Of a stretch of 64,000 bases of DNA, positions 35,486-48,186 are shown in pieces (position 1 is the stretch's first letter; every line of letters begins with the position of its first letter). This DNA comes from Aegilops tauschii subsp. strangulata (lineage: Eukaryota > Streptophyta > Magnoliopsida > Poales > Poaceae). The translations under genes and the position numbers were made by a program. The stretch lies in contig NC_053035.3 in assembly GCF_002575655.3 (NCBI RefSeq), positions 501,548,601 to 501,612,600 of the forward strand, given 5' to 3'. The notes beneath the pieces were generated by a model that searched no databases, was not told where the DNA came from, and saw only the letters and a program-made list of their open reading frames with translations.

Positions 35486-36508
35486 CTACTGCCACGGCTG
35501 GGCTAGCGGATATCCAAAGTTATAGTTCGGGTCGTACTGAGAAGCAGCGGCTATTGCATCGTGGGTTGTAGCTTGGAGGCGAACTGCCCTCGTCCTCCTC
35601 TCGTACTCATTTGCCTCCTCCCTGGTTATGACATATCTCCCCTTTGCCTGAAAGTCAAAGAGAGTAGGAGCAGGGAGGACAATATTGATGGTGTGACGCC
35701 TGTCAAAGATTAGTCGGTACTGGAGAGGCGGTTCATTCCTCTCAACAAACCGATGGCGAACCATGGCATTAAAATCCAGATAAGGAGGCAATTCCATATC
35801 ATAATCACGAATAGGTATACCAAGAAAATTATCTAAAGGGGTTGCATAAATTCCACCAAAGAAATCTCCATTAAATCTATTATTATGCAACCTACGTGCA
35901 ACAATGGCTCCCAAATTATAATGTTTATCTCCTAACACAGCGCTCCTGAGAACACTGAGATCAGGGACACACATGTGACATGCTTCATCCTTACCATTTA
36001 TGCCCCTACCTATGAAGAGAGCAAAATAATGTATAGCAGGGAAATGAATGCTCCCTATGGTAGCTTGTGTTATGTTTCTAGATTCCCCTATAGTTATACT
36101 AGCAAGAAAATCTCTAAGCTCAGATTTGCGAGGCTCACTAGTGCTACCCCATTGTGGAAGTTTGCAAGCAGTGCTAAAATCCTCTAAGTCCATAGTATAA
36201 GAATTTTCATAAAGATCAAACAGGACAGTTTGAGAATTGCATGAAGATGAAAATTCATACCTCCTCACAAAGGAATCAGTGAGAGAGTGGTACTGACGGC
36301 ACTTATCTGCCTCGAAGCTCACAAGATCAGCGTTACACACATATGCGTTAAATTCTTCCTTGATTCCTGCTCGATCCATAAAGTCCTCTGAAGGCCATTC
36401 ACAAGCCCGCACTTGAGCTTCCCTTGGTGGTTCATCGTCGGCATCGCGCATTGCGAGCCTGGGTACTTGCTTCCTTGAAGGGCCACCTTGGTACATTTTC
36501 CTAAACAC
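35486..36508 (-). CDS. Accessory ORF of Athila-like Gypsy (340 aa)
   Basis: This is an uninterrupted minus-strand frame downstream of gag-protease and in the same sense, in the position where Athila elements carry an env-like or extra ORF. The protein starts MFRKMYQGGPSRKQVPRLAM and ends YPLAQPWQ. Segments such as SYTMDLEDFSTACKLP and HYFALFIGRGI recall plant transposon ORF1-type domains in general shape. No signal peptide or membrane segment is evident, so an envelope role is not supported by sequence. Its open frame contrasts with the damaged gag. Spacer 36510-37290 shows no gene apart from a GC-rich patch near 36930. Confidence 0.6.
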   Translation of the reverse strand: MFRKMYQGGPSRKQVPRLAMRDADDEPPREAQVRACEWPSEDFMDRAGIKEEFNAYVCNADLVSFEADKCRQYHSLTDSFVRRYEFSSSCNSQTVLFDLYENSYTMDLEDFSTACKLPQWGSTSEPRKSELRDFLASITIGESRNITQATIGSIHFPAIHYFALFIGRGINGKDEACHMCVPDLSVLRSAVLGDKHYNLGAIVARRLHNNRFNGDFFGGIYATPLDNFLGIPIRDYDMELPPYLDFNAMVRHRFVERNEPPLQYRLIFDRRHTINIVLPAPTLFDFQAKGRYVITREEANEYERRTRAVRLQATTHDAIAAASQYDPNYNFGYPLAQPWQ

Positions 36509-37295
36509 ATTTCTTCCTCTGAAAAATTTCTGAAATTTTTAGTAACTTGAAATAAAAGTGAACCAAACTCAACAAAATTGGTAGCAACTACTCCCACAAG
36601 TGCCTAGAGACTATATCATGCATTAGAACTACTTGGAACCATATAAATTTGACATGCAAGCTCAAGAACATGGTCACCTAGGCAGCAAAAATTTGCAATG
36701 AATAAAGCACTAGAACAAAAACTAATTGGACTATTGGAGGAGTCACAGACCAAGGAACAATCCCCCAAAGCAGTTTTGTAAGAGGTGCTTTGAGCAAGGA
36801 GATCGAAAATCGCAGCAAAATGAGCTAGAACTCGTGCTTGAGCTGGTTGGTGATTTTTTTTGGGAGGAAGAAGGAGTGTGTGGTGGCTGGAATAAATGGA
36901 GGGGAGCCAGCATGGGCCCAAGAGGCAGGGGGGCGCGCCTTGTAGGGGTGGGCGCGCCCTGGACCCTCGTGGCCAGGTGCTTGCTCCCCCTGCTGTGTTC
37001 TCAGTGCCAGATATTCTCAAATATTCCGGAAAAAAATCATATTTCAATTTCAGGGCATTTGGAGAACTTTTTTGGGGTATTTTTTATTGCACGGATAATT
37101 CAGAAAACAGACAGAAAATACTATTTTTGCTTTATTTAATCTAAATAACAGAAAGTAAAAAGAGGGTACAGAAGGTTGTGCTTTCTAACTTCATCCATCT
37201 CATGCTCATCAAAAGGAATCCACTAACAAGGTTGATCAAGTCTTGTTAGCAAACTCATTCCGAATAACATGGAACCGGAGAAATTTCGAATAACA

Positions 37296-39876
37296 CTATG
37301 TTACCTCAATGGGGATATGCACGTCCCCAATAATAAGAATATCATATATCTTTTTGATAGTAGGAAGAGGAAATTCAAAAGCTCCAAAAATAATCGATGG
37401 AATTTTTCCAATAGAATTGATACTGTGGACTTGAGGTTGTTTCCTCGGAAAGTGTACCGTATGCTCATTACCATTAACATGAAAAGTGACATTGCCTTTG
37501 TTGCAATCAATAACGGCCCCTGCAGTATTCAAAAAGGGTCTTCCAAGAATAATATACATACTATCATCCTCGGGATATCAAGAATAACAAAGTCCGTTAA
37601 AATAGTAACGTTTGCAACCACAACAGGCACATCCTCACAAATACCGACAGGTATAGCAGTTGATTTATCAACCATTTGCAAAGATATTTCAGTAGGTGAC
37701 AACTTATTCAAATCAAGTCTATGATATAAAGAGAGAGGCATAACACTAACACCGGCTCCAAGATCACATAAAGCAGTTCTAACATAATTTCTTTTAATGG
37801 AGCATGGTATAGTGGGTACTCCTGGATCTCCAAGTTTCTTTGGTATTCCACCCTTAAAAGTATAATTAGCAAGCATGGTGGAAATTTCAGCTTCCGGTAT
37901 CTTTCTTTTATTTGTAACAATATCCTTCATATACTTGCCATAAGGATTTATTTTAAGCATATCAGTCAAACGCATACGCAAAAAGATAGGTCTAATCATT
38001 TCAGCAAAGCGCTCAAAGTCCTCATCATCCTATTTCTTGGATGGTTTGGGAGGAAAAGGCATGGGTTTCTGAACCCATGGCTCTCTTTCTTTACCGTGCT
38101 TCCTAGCAACAAAGTCTCTCTTGTCATAACGTTGATTCTTTGATTGTGGGTTATCAAGATCAACAGCAGGTTCAATTTCTACATCATTGTCATTACTAGG
38201 TTGAGCATCAACATGAACATCATCATTAACATTATCACTAGGTTCATGTTCATCACCAGATTGTGTTTCAGCATCAGAAATAGAAATATCATTGGGATTC
38301 TCGGGTGTGTCAACAATAGGTTCACTAGAAGCATGCAAAGTCCTATCATTTTTCTTTTTCTTCTTTTTAGAAGGACTAGGTGCATCTACATTAGTTCTTT
38401 GAGAATCCTGCTCAATTCTCTTAGGGTGGCCCTCAGGATACAAAGGTTCCTGAGTCACTTTACCCCCTCTAGTTGCAACTCTAACAACAAAGTCATTATT
38501 CTTACTATTCAATTCATTGAGCAAATCATTCTGAGCTTTAAGTACTTGTTCTACTTGAGTGGTAACCATAGAAGCATGTTTACTAATGAGTTTAAGTTCA
38601 CCTTTAACTCTAGACATATAATCACTCAAGTGTTCAATCATAGAAGCATTGCGTTTTAATTCCCTACCAAAATAAGCATTGAAGTCTTCTTGCTTAACCA
38701 TAAAATTATCAAACTCATCTAAGCATTGGCTAGAAAATTTAGTAGGAGGAATTTCAGCTTTATCATATCTATAGAGAGAATTTACCTTTACTACCTGTGT
38801 CGGGTTATCAAGACCATGTGTTTCTTCAATGGGTGATGAATTAAGACCATATATTTCTTCAACAGGCGGTAAATTAAGACCATGTATTTCTTCAATACGT
38901 GGTAAATTCTTAACATCTTCAGCTTTAATACCCTTTTCTTTCATAGATTTCTTTGCCTCTTGCATATCTTCAGGACTGAGAAATAGAACACCCCTTTTCT
39001 TAGGAGTTGGCTTAGGAGTTGGTTCAGGAAGTGTCCAATTGTTTTCATTAGTCAACATATTATTCAATAGAATTTCAGCTTGATCAACAGTTCTTTCCCT
39101 GAAAACACAACCAGCACAACTATCCAGGTGGTCCCTGGAAGCATCGGTTAGTCCATTATAAAAGATATCAAGTATTTCATTCTTCTTGAGAGGATGATCA
39201 GGCAAAGCATTAAGTAATTGGAGAAGCCTCCCCCAAGCTTGTGGGAGACTCTCTTCTTCAATTTGCACAAAATTATATATTTCCCTTAAGGCAGCTTGTT
39301 TCTTATGAGCAGAGAAATATTTAGCAGAGAAGTAATAAATCATATCCCGAGGACTACGCTCACAACCAGGATCAAGAGAATTAAACCATATCTTAGCATC
39401 ACCCTTTAATGAGAACGGAAATATCTTAAGGATATAATAGTAGCGAGTTTTCTCATCATTAGTGAACAGGGTAGCTATATCATTTAATTTAGTAAGATGT
39501 GCCACAACAGTTTCAGATTCATAGCCATAGAAAGGATCAGATTCAACCAAAGTAATTATATCAGGATCAACAGAGAATTCATAATCCTTATCAGTAACAA
39601 AGATAGGTGAAGTAGCATAAGCAGGATCATATTTCATTCTAGCGTTCAGAGTTTTTTGTTTAAGCTAGCTAATAATTTCTTAAGATCACTTCTATCATTG
39701 CAAGCAAGAAAGTCTCTAGCAGTTTCTTCATCCATAACATAGCCCTCAGGCACAACAGGCAATTCATATCCAGGGGGAGAATCTTCATCATCACTTTCAT
39801 CAATATTATCAGTTTCAATAATTTCATTCTCTCTGGCCATAGCAAGTTGTTCATCAAGAAATTCACCAAGTGGCAC
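37296..39876 (-). pseudogene. gag-protease of Athila-like Gypsy, lightly damaged
   Basis: Minus-strand order: an acidic N-terminal piece (39876-39646); the main gag (39637-38030) with a Retrotrans_gag region (YYILKIFPFSLKGDAKIWF, FYNGLTDASRDHLDS) and a Lys-rich tail; then a retropepsin (37999-37296) with the active-site DLGAGVSVMP and ILGRPFLNTAGAVID. Defects are small: a frameshift near 39640, an in-frame TAG at 38030-38032 between gag and protease, and a one-base shift near 37570. No reverse transcriptase or integrase follows. Gag would form particles and the protease would mature them. Confidence 0.85.
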
Positions 39877-39959
39877 AGTGTATCAAGCATAGAAGTAGTT
39901 TCATCATAAGTATCATGCATAGCAGAAGTGGCATCATCAATAACATGTGACATAGCAGA

Positions 39960-41344
39960 AGGGGATCGCAACAGTTTTCGAGGGTAGAGTATTCAACCCA
40001 AATTTACTGATTCGACACAAGGGGAGCCAAAGAATATTCTCAAGTATTATCAGTTGAGTTGTCAATTCAACCACACCTGGATAACTTAATATCTGCAACA
40101 AAGTATTTAGTAGCAAAGTAGTATGGAAGTAACTGTAACGGTAGCAAAAGTAATATTTTTGGGTTTTGTAGTGATTGTAACAGTAGCAACGGAAAAGTAA
40201 ATAAGCGGAAGAATATGTGAAAAGCTCGTAGGCATTGGATCGGTGATGGAGAATTATGTCGGATGCGGTTCATCATGTAACAATCATAACATAGGGTGAC
40301 TCAGAACTAGCACCAATTCATCAATGTAATGTAGGCATGTATTCCGAATATAGTCATACGTGCTTATGGAAAAGAACTTGCATGACATCTTTTGTCCTAT
40401 CCTCCCGTGGCAGCGGGGTCCTATTGGAAACTAAGGGATATTAAGGCCTCCTTTTAATAGAGTACCGGACCAAAGCATTAACACATAGTGAATACATGAA
40501 CTCCTCAAACTACGTTCATCACTGGGAGTGGTCCCGATTATTGTCACTTCGGGGTTGCCGGATCATAACACATAGTAGGTGACTATAGACTTGCAAGATA
40601 GGATCAAGAAATCACATATATTCATGAAAACATGATAGGTTCGGATCTGAAATCATGGCACTCGGGCCCTAGTGACAAGCATTAAGCATAGCAAAGTCAT
40701 AGCAACATCAATCTTAGAACATAGTGGATACTAGGGATCAAACCCTAACAAAACTAACACGATTACATGATAAATCTTATCCAACCCATCACCGTCCAGC
40801 AAGCCTACGATGGAATTACTCACTCACGGCGGTGAGCATCATGAAATTGGCGATGGAGGATGGTTGATGATGACGATGGCGACGGATTCCCCTCTCCGGA
40901 GCCCGAACGGATTCCAGATCAGCCCTCCCGAGAGAGTATAGGGCTTGGCGGCGGCTCCGTATCGTAAAACGCGATGAATCTTTCTCTTTGATTTTTTTCT
41001 CCCCAAACACGAATATATAGAGTTGGAGTTGAGGTCGGTGGAGCTCCAGGGGGCCCATGAGGCAGGGGGCGCGCCCTGGGGGGGCAGGCGCGCCTCCCAC
41101 CCTCGTGGACAGGGTGTGGGCCCCCTGGCCTTGATTCTTTCACCAATTTTTTTTATTATTTCCAAAAATAATCTCCGTGAAGTTTCAGGTCATTCCGAGA
41201 ACTTTTGTTTCTGCACAAAAATAACACCATGGCAATTCTGCTGAAAACAACGTCAGTCCGGGTTAGTTCCATTCAAATCATGCAAGTTAGAGTCCAAAAC
41301 AAGGGCAAAAGTGTTTGGAAAGTAGATACGACGGAGACGTATCA
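39960..41344 (-). repeat. 5' LTR of the outer Gypsy, inner edge deleted
   Basis: It matches the other LTR but lacks the last 17 or so bases (the ACTTGTGGGTTATCA end). The adjacent primer-binding site is also missing: at 39959/39960 LTR sequence joins directly to gag-leader sequence. The target duplication GATAG follows at 41345-41349. Confidence 0.85.
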
Positions 41345-41349
41345 GATAG

Positions 41350-43052
41350 AAATCCCTCTAATCATCTAAGTGATCACGTGATCCATATCAACTAAACCAT
41401 GTCCGATCATCACGTGAGATGGAGTAGTTTTCAATGGTGAACATCACTATATTGATCATATCTACTATATGATTCACGCTCGACCTTTCGGTCTCAGTGT
41501 TCCGAGGCCATATCTGCATATGCTAGGCTCGTCAAGTTTAACCCGGGTATTTTGCGGGTGCAAAACTGGCTTGCACCTGTTGTATGTGAACGTAGAGCTT
41601 ATCACACACGATCATCACATGGTGTCTCGGCACGACGAACTGTCGCAACGGTGCATACTTAGGGAGAACACTTGTACCTTGAAATTTAGTGAGAGATCAT
41701 CTTATAATGCTACCGCCGTACTAAGCAAAACAAGATGCATAAAAAGATAAACATCACATGCAATCAAATAAGTGATATGATATGGCCATCATCATCTTGT
41801 GCCTTTGATCTCCATCTTAAAAGCACCATCATGATCACCATTGTCACCGGCTTGACACCTTGATCTTCATCGAAGCATCGCTGTCGTCTTGCCAACTATT
41901 GCTTCTACGACTATCGCTACTTCTTAGTGATAAAGTAAAGCAATTACATGGCGATTGCATTTCATACAATAAAGCGACAACCATATGGCTCCTGCCAGTT
42001 GCCAATAACTGTTACAAAACATGATCATCTCATACAACAATTTATATATCATCACGTCTTGACCATATCACATCACAACAAGCCCTGCAAAAACAAGTTA
42101 GACGTCCTCTACTTTGTTGTTGTAAGTTTTACGTAGCTGCTACGGGCTTCTAGCAAGAACCATTCTTACCTACGCATCAAATCCACAACGATTTTTCATC
42201 AAGTGTGATGTTTTAACCTTCAACAAGGACCGGGCGTAGTCACACTCGATTCAACTAAAGTTCGAGAAACAGACACCCACTAGCCACCTGTGTGCGAAGC
42301 ACGGCTGTAGAACCAGTCTCATGAACGCGGTCATGTCATGTCGGTCTGGGCCGCTTCATCCAACAATACCGCCGAATCAAAGTGTGACATGCTGGTAAGC
42401 ATTATGACTATTATCGTGCACAACTCTTTGTGTTCTACTCATGCATATAACATCTACGCATAGACCTGGCTCGGATGCCACTGTTGGGGCACACAATATT
42501 TCAATTTTTTTACTTACGATCACGCAAGATCTATCTAGGAGATGCATAGCAACGAGCGGGAAGACTGTGTCCACGTACCCTCATAGACCGAAAGTGGAAG
42601 CGTTTAGTAATGCGGTTGATCTAGTCGAACGGCTTCACGATCCAACCGATCCAAGTACCGAACGCACGGCACCTCCGCTATCCGCACACGTTCAGCTCGG
42701 TGACATCCCTCGAACGCTTGATCCAGTTGAGGCCGAGGGAGAGTTTCGTCAGCACGACGGCGTGGTGACGGTGATGATGAAGTTACCAGCACAGGGCTTC
42801 GTCTAAGCACTACGTCAATATGACTGAGGTGTAAAACTGTGGAGGGGGCCACCGCACACGGCTAAAGATCAACTTATGTGTCTATGGGGTGCCCCCTCCC
42901 CCGTATATAAAGGAGGGGAGGAGGAGGCCGGCCGGCTCTAGGGGGCGCGCCCAAGGAGGGGAGTCCTACTAGGACTTCTAGTCCTAGTAGGATTCCACCA
43001 AGAGGGAGAGAGGGGGAAGGAAGGAGAGGGAGAGAGGGAGAAGGAAAGGGGG
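41350..43052 (-). mobile_element. Copia element (minus), leader, PBS and partial 5' LTR
   Basis: This is the continuation of 21913-22266. The leader (41350-42466) is homologous to 53508-54620 of the plus-strand Copia and is non-coding. The PBS complement GGCTCGGATGCCA lies at about 42468-42480. The LTR runs from 42482 (TGTTGGGGCACACAAT) to 43052, where the Tat Gypsy cuts it. On the minus strand the LTR has TTTATATA (complement at 42904-42911) and, 52 bp further upstream, a perfect 12-bp inverted repeat (42964-42975 with 42981-42992). Confidence 0.85.
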
Positions 43053-43643
43053 TGTCGTGGATCTAAGACTGACAGTAGAATGGGGGGTAGGTATGAGGAG
43101 GCAAGATCCTAGCTATGGCGGAGTTGTACACACGAGTTTTACGAGTTCAGGCCCTTCGCAGAGGAAGTAACAGCCCTACATCTCGGTGCCCGGAGGCGGT
43201 CGATTGGATTATGTGTGTGTGTGTGTGTTACAGGGGGTGCGAACCCTTGTCCCAAAGGAGGCGGGGTGGCTTATATAGAGTGCGCCAGGACCCCAGTCAT
43301 CCCCCATTACATAGGGTTCAATGTACATAAAGAGGAGGTGTTACTGGTAACGCTAGCCTTAAATGCTTTAATGGCCTTAAAGACTACAGAGTGAACGCTT
43401 GTCCGTTGCTGTTCTAGATGACTCCTGGTCTCTATAAGTCGAGTGGATTCTTGTATGGTCGAGTGGTCGAGTGACTTCAGGAAAGAGGGGTCTCCGAGTA
43501 ACTGGTAGGTCGAGTGGATTGCACTCGACACCTTTTTGAGCTTTTCCTGTTGTCTCTTGAGCTTCTTTGCTTCTAGGATAGTGACCTTGGATAGGGCGTA
43601 TAGGTCAGGCCTATGACCCTACCCCAGGTCTATGTCATCATCA
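43053..43643 (-). repeat. 3' LTR of the Tat Gypsy
   Basis: 591 bp with TG...CA ends. The plus-strand TTAGCCCCCGAATG at 43644-43657 is the complement of a polypurine tract. A minus-strand TATA box, CTATATAAGCC, corresponds to about 43271-43281. A GT microsatellite lies near 43209-43228. Between 43658 and 44050 I see only spacer. Confidence 0.85.
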
Positions 43644-44170
43644 TTAGCCCCCGAATGGATTGAGGTCCGATTGAAAAGAAGGTTGAAGTTGATCTTGGTT
43701 CGACTCTTGTGCTTCAGAACTATTCATTTTTGAACGAGGGACAGTGTTTGAACTTCGGCTTCGTTTCATTCGCCTTGATCGATTCAGAAATTGCCGATTG
43801 GATTTACAACATCATCCGCCGAGTGTTGTTGTTGACGCGAAACCTTTGGCGCGATTGGTTATGGCGTATCTCGGACTTTACGCGATTCGAAATTTTGGGG
43901 AAGCGCACGGGGTGGAGCGCGCCGTGGTAAGCGGGGTGGATAAACAAGAACGTTTCAATTTCCGCGCCACCTTTTTCGCCACGTATCCCGCGCGCGACTG
44001 TTGAGGGATTTGACAGGATCGCCCGGGCCCACGCGACAGCCACTCGGAAGTGGGCCTTTAAAAGCGGCGAGGCCGAGGCGTCTGCACTGTGCGCGTCCAT
44101 TCTCCTTCTTCTTCCTCTATTCCTCCACTACATCCGGCTTCTCCACTCTCGACGCCGCCGCTCAGCCGCC

Positions 44171-47100
44171 ATGGGGAAGGAAAAGACGGCGGCGTTGGAA
44201 CGCGCGAAGAAGGCGACGGGAGCAGCGAAAGGCAAGAAGACAAGTCGGGGATCTTCATCGCGGTCGGGGCTGACGTCGGGTTGGATCCAGGGCGATTGGA
44301 TCCGATCTTCGCTTCGGCAGGAAGATTTGGATGAGATGGCTGAGTTAGGGCTGATCATCCATGAACCTGCGCGGTTGCCGGAGGGGGATATGGAGCCGCA
44401 GCCGCGACCGGGTGAGTGTGTTCTGCTCTTCAGCCATGTCGACCGCGGTTTCTCGCTTCCTCCGCATCCTTTTTTCCGGGGTTTCTTGAATTTCTTCGAG
44501 GCCCAACTCCATCATTTTACTCCCAACACCATCACATATCTTGCCGCGTTCGTGTCCATGTGCGAGAATTTCTTGGGGTGTTGACCGCACTGGGGTCTTT
44601 TCAAGCACATTTTCATCATCCGCTCCCAGACAGTGAAGAAAGTAAATTCGAACGACGAGAAAACCCACGTTATCCCAATGTGTGGGGTCTTGGGTATCCA
44701 GAAGAGGAAAAGGAGTTCTTTCCCTTCGATGACTCTTCCTGAGTCGGTCAGGGGCTGGCAGTCGACCTGGTTCTACTGCCAGGATATCGCGACCCCAGGC
44801 CAGTCGACTGGACTTCCCCCTTTTTCTTTCGATCGTGTTCAGACTCCATCTTCGTTGAAAGTGACCGCCGAGGAGAAGGCGGAGACAGCCATGCTGGTCG
44901 AGAGGGTGGTCCAGCTGATCAACCAAGGCATCACCGGCATGGATTTGTTGGAGGTGTTCCTCAGTCGACGCATTCAACCGCTCCAGGCCCGTGACCACTC
45001 TATGTGGATGTACTCCGGAGCTGGTGACACCGCTCGGGTTCATCCAGAGGAGGTGCCAGCCAAAACAGTGGCCCAATGGCTGAGGAGTATCACCGGAAAC
45101 AAGGACAACCCCAGGGGCGCCAGGACAGTCGATCCTTTCAGCGACAGCAACCAGCCAGACAAGGTTCGGCCGCTATAACCGATTGCATTTGGATACGTTT
45201 TCTGACTATTTGTTAATCCGACTGATTTCCACTCGGCTTCTTGTCTTGTAGATTTACACAGAGGTGAACTCAATGCCCAAGGGCGAACAAGCTCTGGAGC
45301 AAGACCATGAGGGCGAGGACAGTGCAGAGGAGAGTGGTGATTGGGAGTCGCCAGACGACGATGATGAAGACGAGAGCGACGAGTCAGGCGACGAGGAGGT
45401 AGTCGACTCACCGCCTCGTTCAGAACGTCGATATAAGCAGCACCATGATCCTGCGGGCAGGCGCGGTAAGGTTGTGGCCTCGAGCGCTCAAGCGCAGAAG
45501 CGCGCTCGGTCTTCAACTCCGGAGCTGGCGGAGAAAGTCACCAAGCAGCCCAAGATCAACCCCTCGAAGGCTCGGAAGACCTTGCCTAAGATCAAGATGG
45601 ATGTTCCTGTTGCTTCCGGGTAAATGTTCTTTCCATGTTTTCTTGCTCCGACTGATTCTCCTGTCATGACCGAGTGCATGATGAACTTTTCCAGCCCGGC
45701 CTCTGTCGCGACTGATATGGATATCGACAAGGTCCCAGACAACGAGGAAACAGATGACGCGGCTACCTCCAAAGCTAGTAAGTCTGCCCGACTCAAATTT
45801 ATTCGGTCGACTGGATTGTTCGTCAGTTGCCTCTCTGATTTTTTCTTTTTGTTGCAGCTCCACGAGACGTTGTTGTGCTTCCGGACGATGAAGAAGAAGT
45901 GCCCCTGAGGGAAAGGGGGAGAAGGGACAAGGGACTGAGCGGGAAAGCGCGTGAGGTTCAGGTTCCTCAGTCGACACTGATGCCTGGGACGGCGGTCGAG
46001 CGATCCACAGATCCGGCTTGCACCAACGTCACTTTCGCTATCCCGCTGTCGACTGATTGCCCATCAGGGTCAGCTGCTCAGACCCCTGCTGCTCCAATAC
46101 AACTCCACACATCAGACCCAGCGGCTGCTTCGACTGCCCTGCCATCATCGCTTTTCACTGCGTACCAAACTCTAGACGACCCACCGAGTGCCGCCAAGGA
46201 AGCTCTTCTTTAGTTGAATCTCGTGATGGGGAAGATGAAAGTGGTGCAGGAGGCCAGTCAGGTGGCCTTCAACGCCGGCGTTGCTCTGCGGACCAATGTC
46301 CAGGTTAGTTGATTTCCGACCGATCTTATTTCTCATCCGATCACCCACTGGGGTTTGTCTGCCTTAAAGTTGTATAGGTCTTCCACTTGAGTCGACTTGG
46401 ATTAAGTCGATTGAATTTTTGAACTAGTGGGGGCACGCTGAGTGCACCCACTGGGTGTAGTCCCCGAGACCATAGTTGACTGCGGGCAGTCGACTGTGGT
46501 CTAAGAACCTGAATTTTCTCGCTCGGCCTGGGCGGACCATGCCGAGTGACACCTGAACCAGTGGGAGCACGCTGAGTGCACCCACTGGGTGTAGTCCCCG
46601 AGACCGTGGTCGACTGCGGGCAGTCGACTATGGTCTGAGAACAACTTTCTTCGCTCTATTTTTTTACTCGAGCTGGGCAGACCATGCCGAGTGTTGAATC
46701 ACACCAGTGGCGGCACGCTAAGTGCACCCACTGGGTGTAGTCCCCGAGACTACCGTTGAATGTTTGATTCGGCGGCAGTCTTAGAGTAACTATCACTCAG
46801 ATGTTCTTTTGTTTCTGTCGACTGACATGTCTTATATGTTAACTGCATAAATCTTTTGATCTTGGGGCTCAACTTTCTACCCTGAACAAGCAGCAAATCG
46901 GCATCAACCTTGATCTGGAACTGGCCAAGAAGAACCTCAAGACTGCTCGTGACGAAGTAGCTGCCATGGGAGGTAACCAGTCATCAACTGTCCATCTTAC
47001 GACTAGCACTTTTCCGTGTGTTTTTTCCTTTTTTAGTCGCTTTGAACCGGGTGACTTCACTCGAACAGATGTGCGTAGTGAAAACCGTCAACTCCAAGCT

Positions 47101-47976
47101 CGTCTGAAGAATGTTGTTTCTTTAGAGAAAATGAAGCAGGCTCTGGAGAAGAAGGATCTGGATCTTGCTGCTGCCCAGAAGGAGGCGCGAGAGAAAACGA
47201 CACTTGCTGACAAGAAGCTTGCTTCAGTCGGTAAGTCAGAAGAAGAGAACTTCAAACTGAAGACCGCTGTCTCTGATGCCAATCGGGAGGTCGAGCAACT
47301 GAAGAAAGACAAGAACAGGCTGGCTGACGAGATTGGAAACCTCAAGGCCAAGAAGGGCGAGTTAGAATCTTATCTGCGCCAGCTTGCTGCAAAACTGGTC
47401 TTAAAGCTTGAAGGTACTGTTGTTCGACTGACTTGTTGTTGTCGATTGGTAGATCTTACTATATTGTTGACTCACTATTTACTCGACTATGCAGAGCTTT
47501 GCCAGGACTTTGAAGCAGAAACTGGGCGGGTCGATACGGATCTCGATCCCATAAACTGTCCAGTTAAAGATGACGTCGCGATGAATGTGCTGCGGTTGGA
47601 ATCCCGTATGGGCAGCGCAGTTGCTTATCTTGCCCGTCTGAAGGCAGTGATGACTCGGGTTGTTGTTGAACTTTGGCCTCAGGCGAAACTGTCTCAAGAC
47701 CTCGAGTCTCTGATGGCTCGACTGAATCAAATACCTGACCGAGTGCAAGAATGGAAGAAGTCATCTACTTGCTGCGGCACGGATGTCGCCATGTCCCTGG
47801 TCCGAGTGCACTGCAATGATGTCAAAGAGGACAAGCTGGCGGAGCTCAAGGTTGCTAACACCAAAAGGCACACTTTCCAGTCCTTCATGGACACTTTCCT
47901 TGACGCCGCCACTCGCATCGCAGACAGCATAGACCTCGGTTACTATGACCCAGCCAGTCCTTCTCCTGACAAGTGA
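44171..47976 (+). pseudogene. Antisense 'gypsy-type transposon' (PF04195-like) gene, 7 exons
   Basis: Exons: 44171-45163, 45252-45619, 45695-45777, 45858-46303, 46849-46972, 47069-47413 and 47495-47976. All phases agree and a TTTAAAAG box lies near 44057. The N-terminal half matches the plant domain called putative gypsy-type transposon (LPPHPFFRGFLNFFEAQLHH; LPESVRGWQSTWFYC; DLLEVFLSRRIQPLQARDH). A Glu/Asp-rich linker and a long coiled coil follow. The biochemical role of this family is unknown. Damage is limited to TGA at 44582-44584 (an Arg position), TAG at 46211-46213 (Gln) and an AT in place of AG at the acceptor before 46849. It is transcribed opposite to the element's pol. Confidence 0.75.
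46425..46770 (+). repeat. Three tandem repeats inside an intron of the antisense gene
   Basis: The block GAGTGCACCCACTGGGTGTA with following GTCCCCGAGAC and a GTCGACTG-rich segment recurs near 46440, 46574 and 46720 (spacing about 134-147 bp), all within the intron between exons 4 and 5. Confidence 0.8.
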
Positions 47977-48186
47977 CCAAAAAAACATTATGCTCCACCT
48001 TTATTTGCGTCGGAATGCCGAGTGATTGTGTAATCGTTAAACTTCTTTAGTCTTGATGCTAGAGTTCTTTTGATCCATGGTCCGGAACCTTAGGATTTAT
48101 CTGAATTTGGTTTATCTCTGAATACGCTTGTGTTTGCCTTCGAGTGGAACTTGTTCTTCACTCGGAATAGTCTTTGTACTTGAGAT

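Larger units (their letters stand above)
22267..41344 (-). mobile_element. Athila-like Gypsy retrotransposon (outer), nested
   Basis: On the minus strand the LTR starts TGATACGTCTCCATCGTGTC and ends GTGGGTTATCA. The 3' LTR is 22267-33473, interrupted by another Gypsy (23518-33333). The 5' LTR is 39960-41344. The target duplication GATAG is at 22262-22266 and 41345-41349. The interior (33474-39959) codes for gag and protease and, further downstream, for a 340-aa accessory ORF, but has no reverse transcriptase or integrase. It therefore needed enzymes in trans. Family resemblance is to Sabrina/Fatima/Wham-type Athila elements, from memory only. Confidence 0.85.

Noticed and set aside
35486..36508. 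Retroviral-type envelope gene
   Set aside because: The position is right, but there is no signal peptide or membrane-spanning segment, so I call it only an accessory ORF.
38030..38032. Programmed stop-codon read-through between gag and protease
   Set aside because: The frame continues after TAG, but nearby frameshifts show the gene is decaying and no downstream stimulatory structure is evident, so a simple mutation is likelier.
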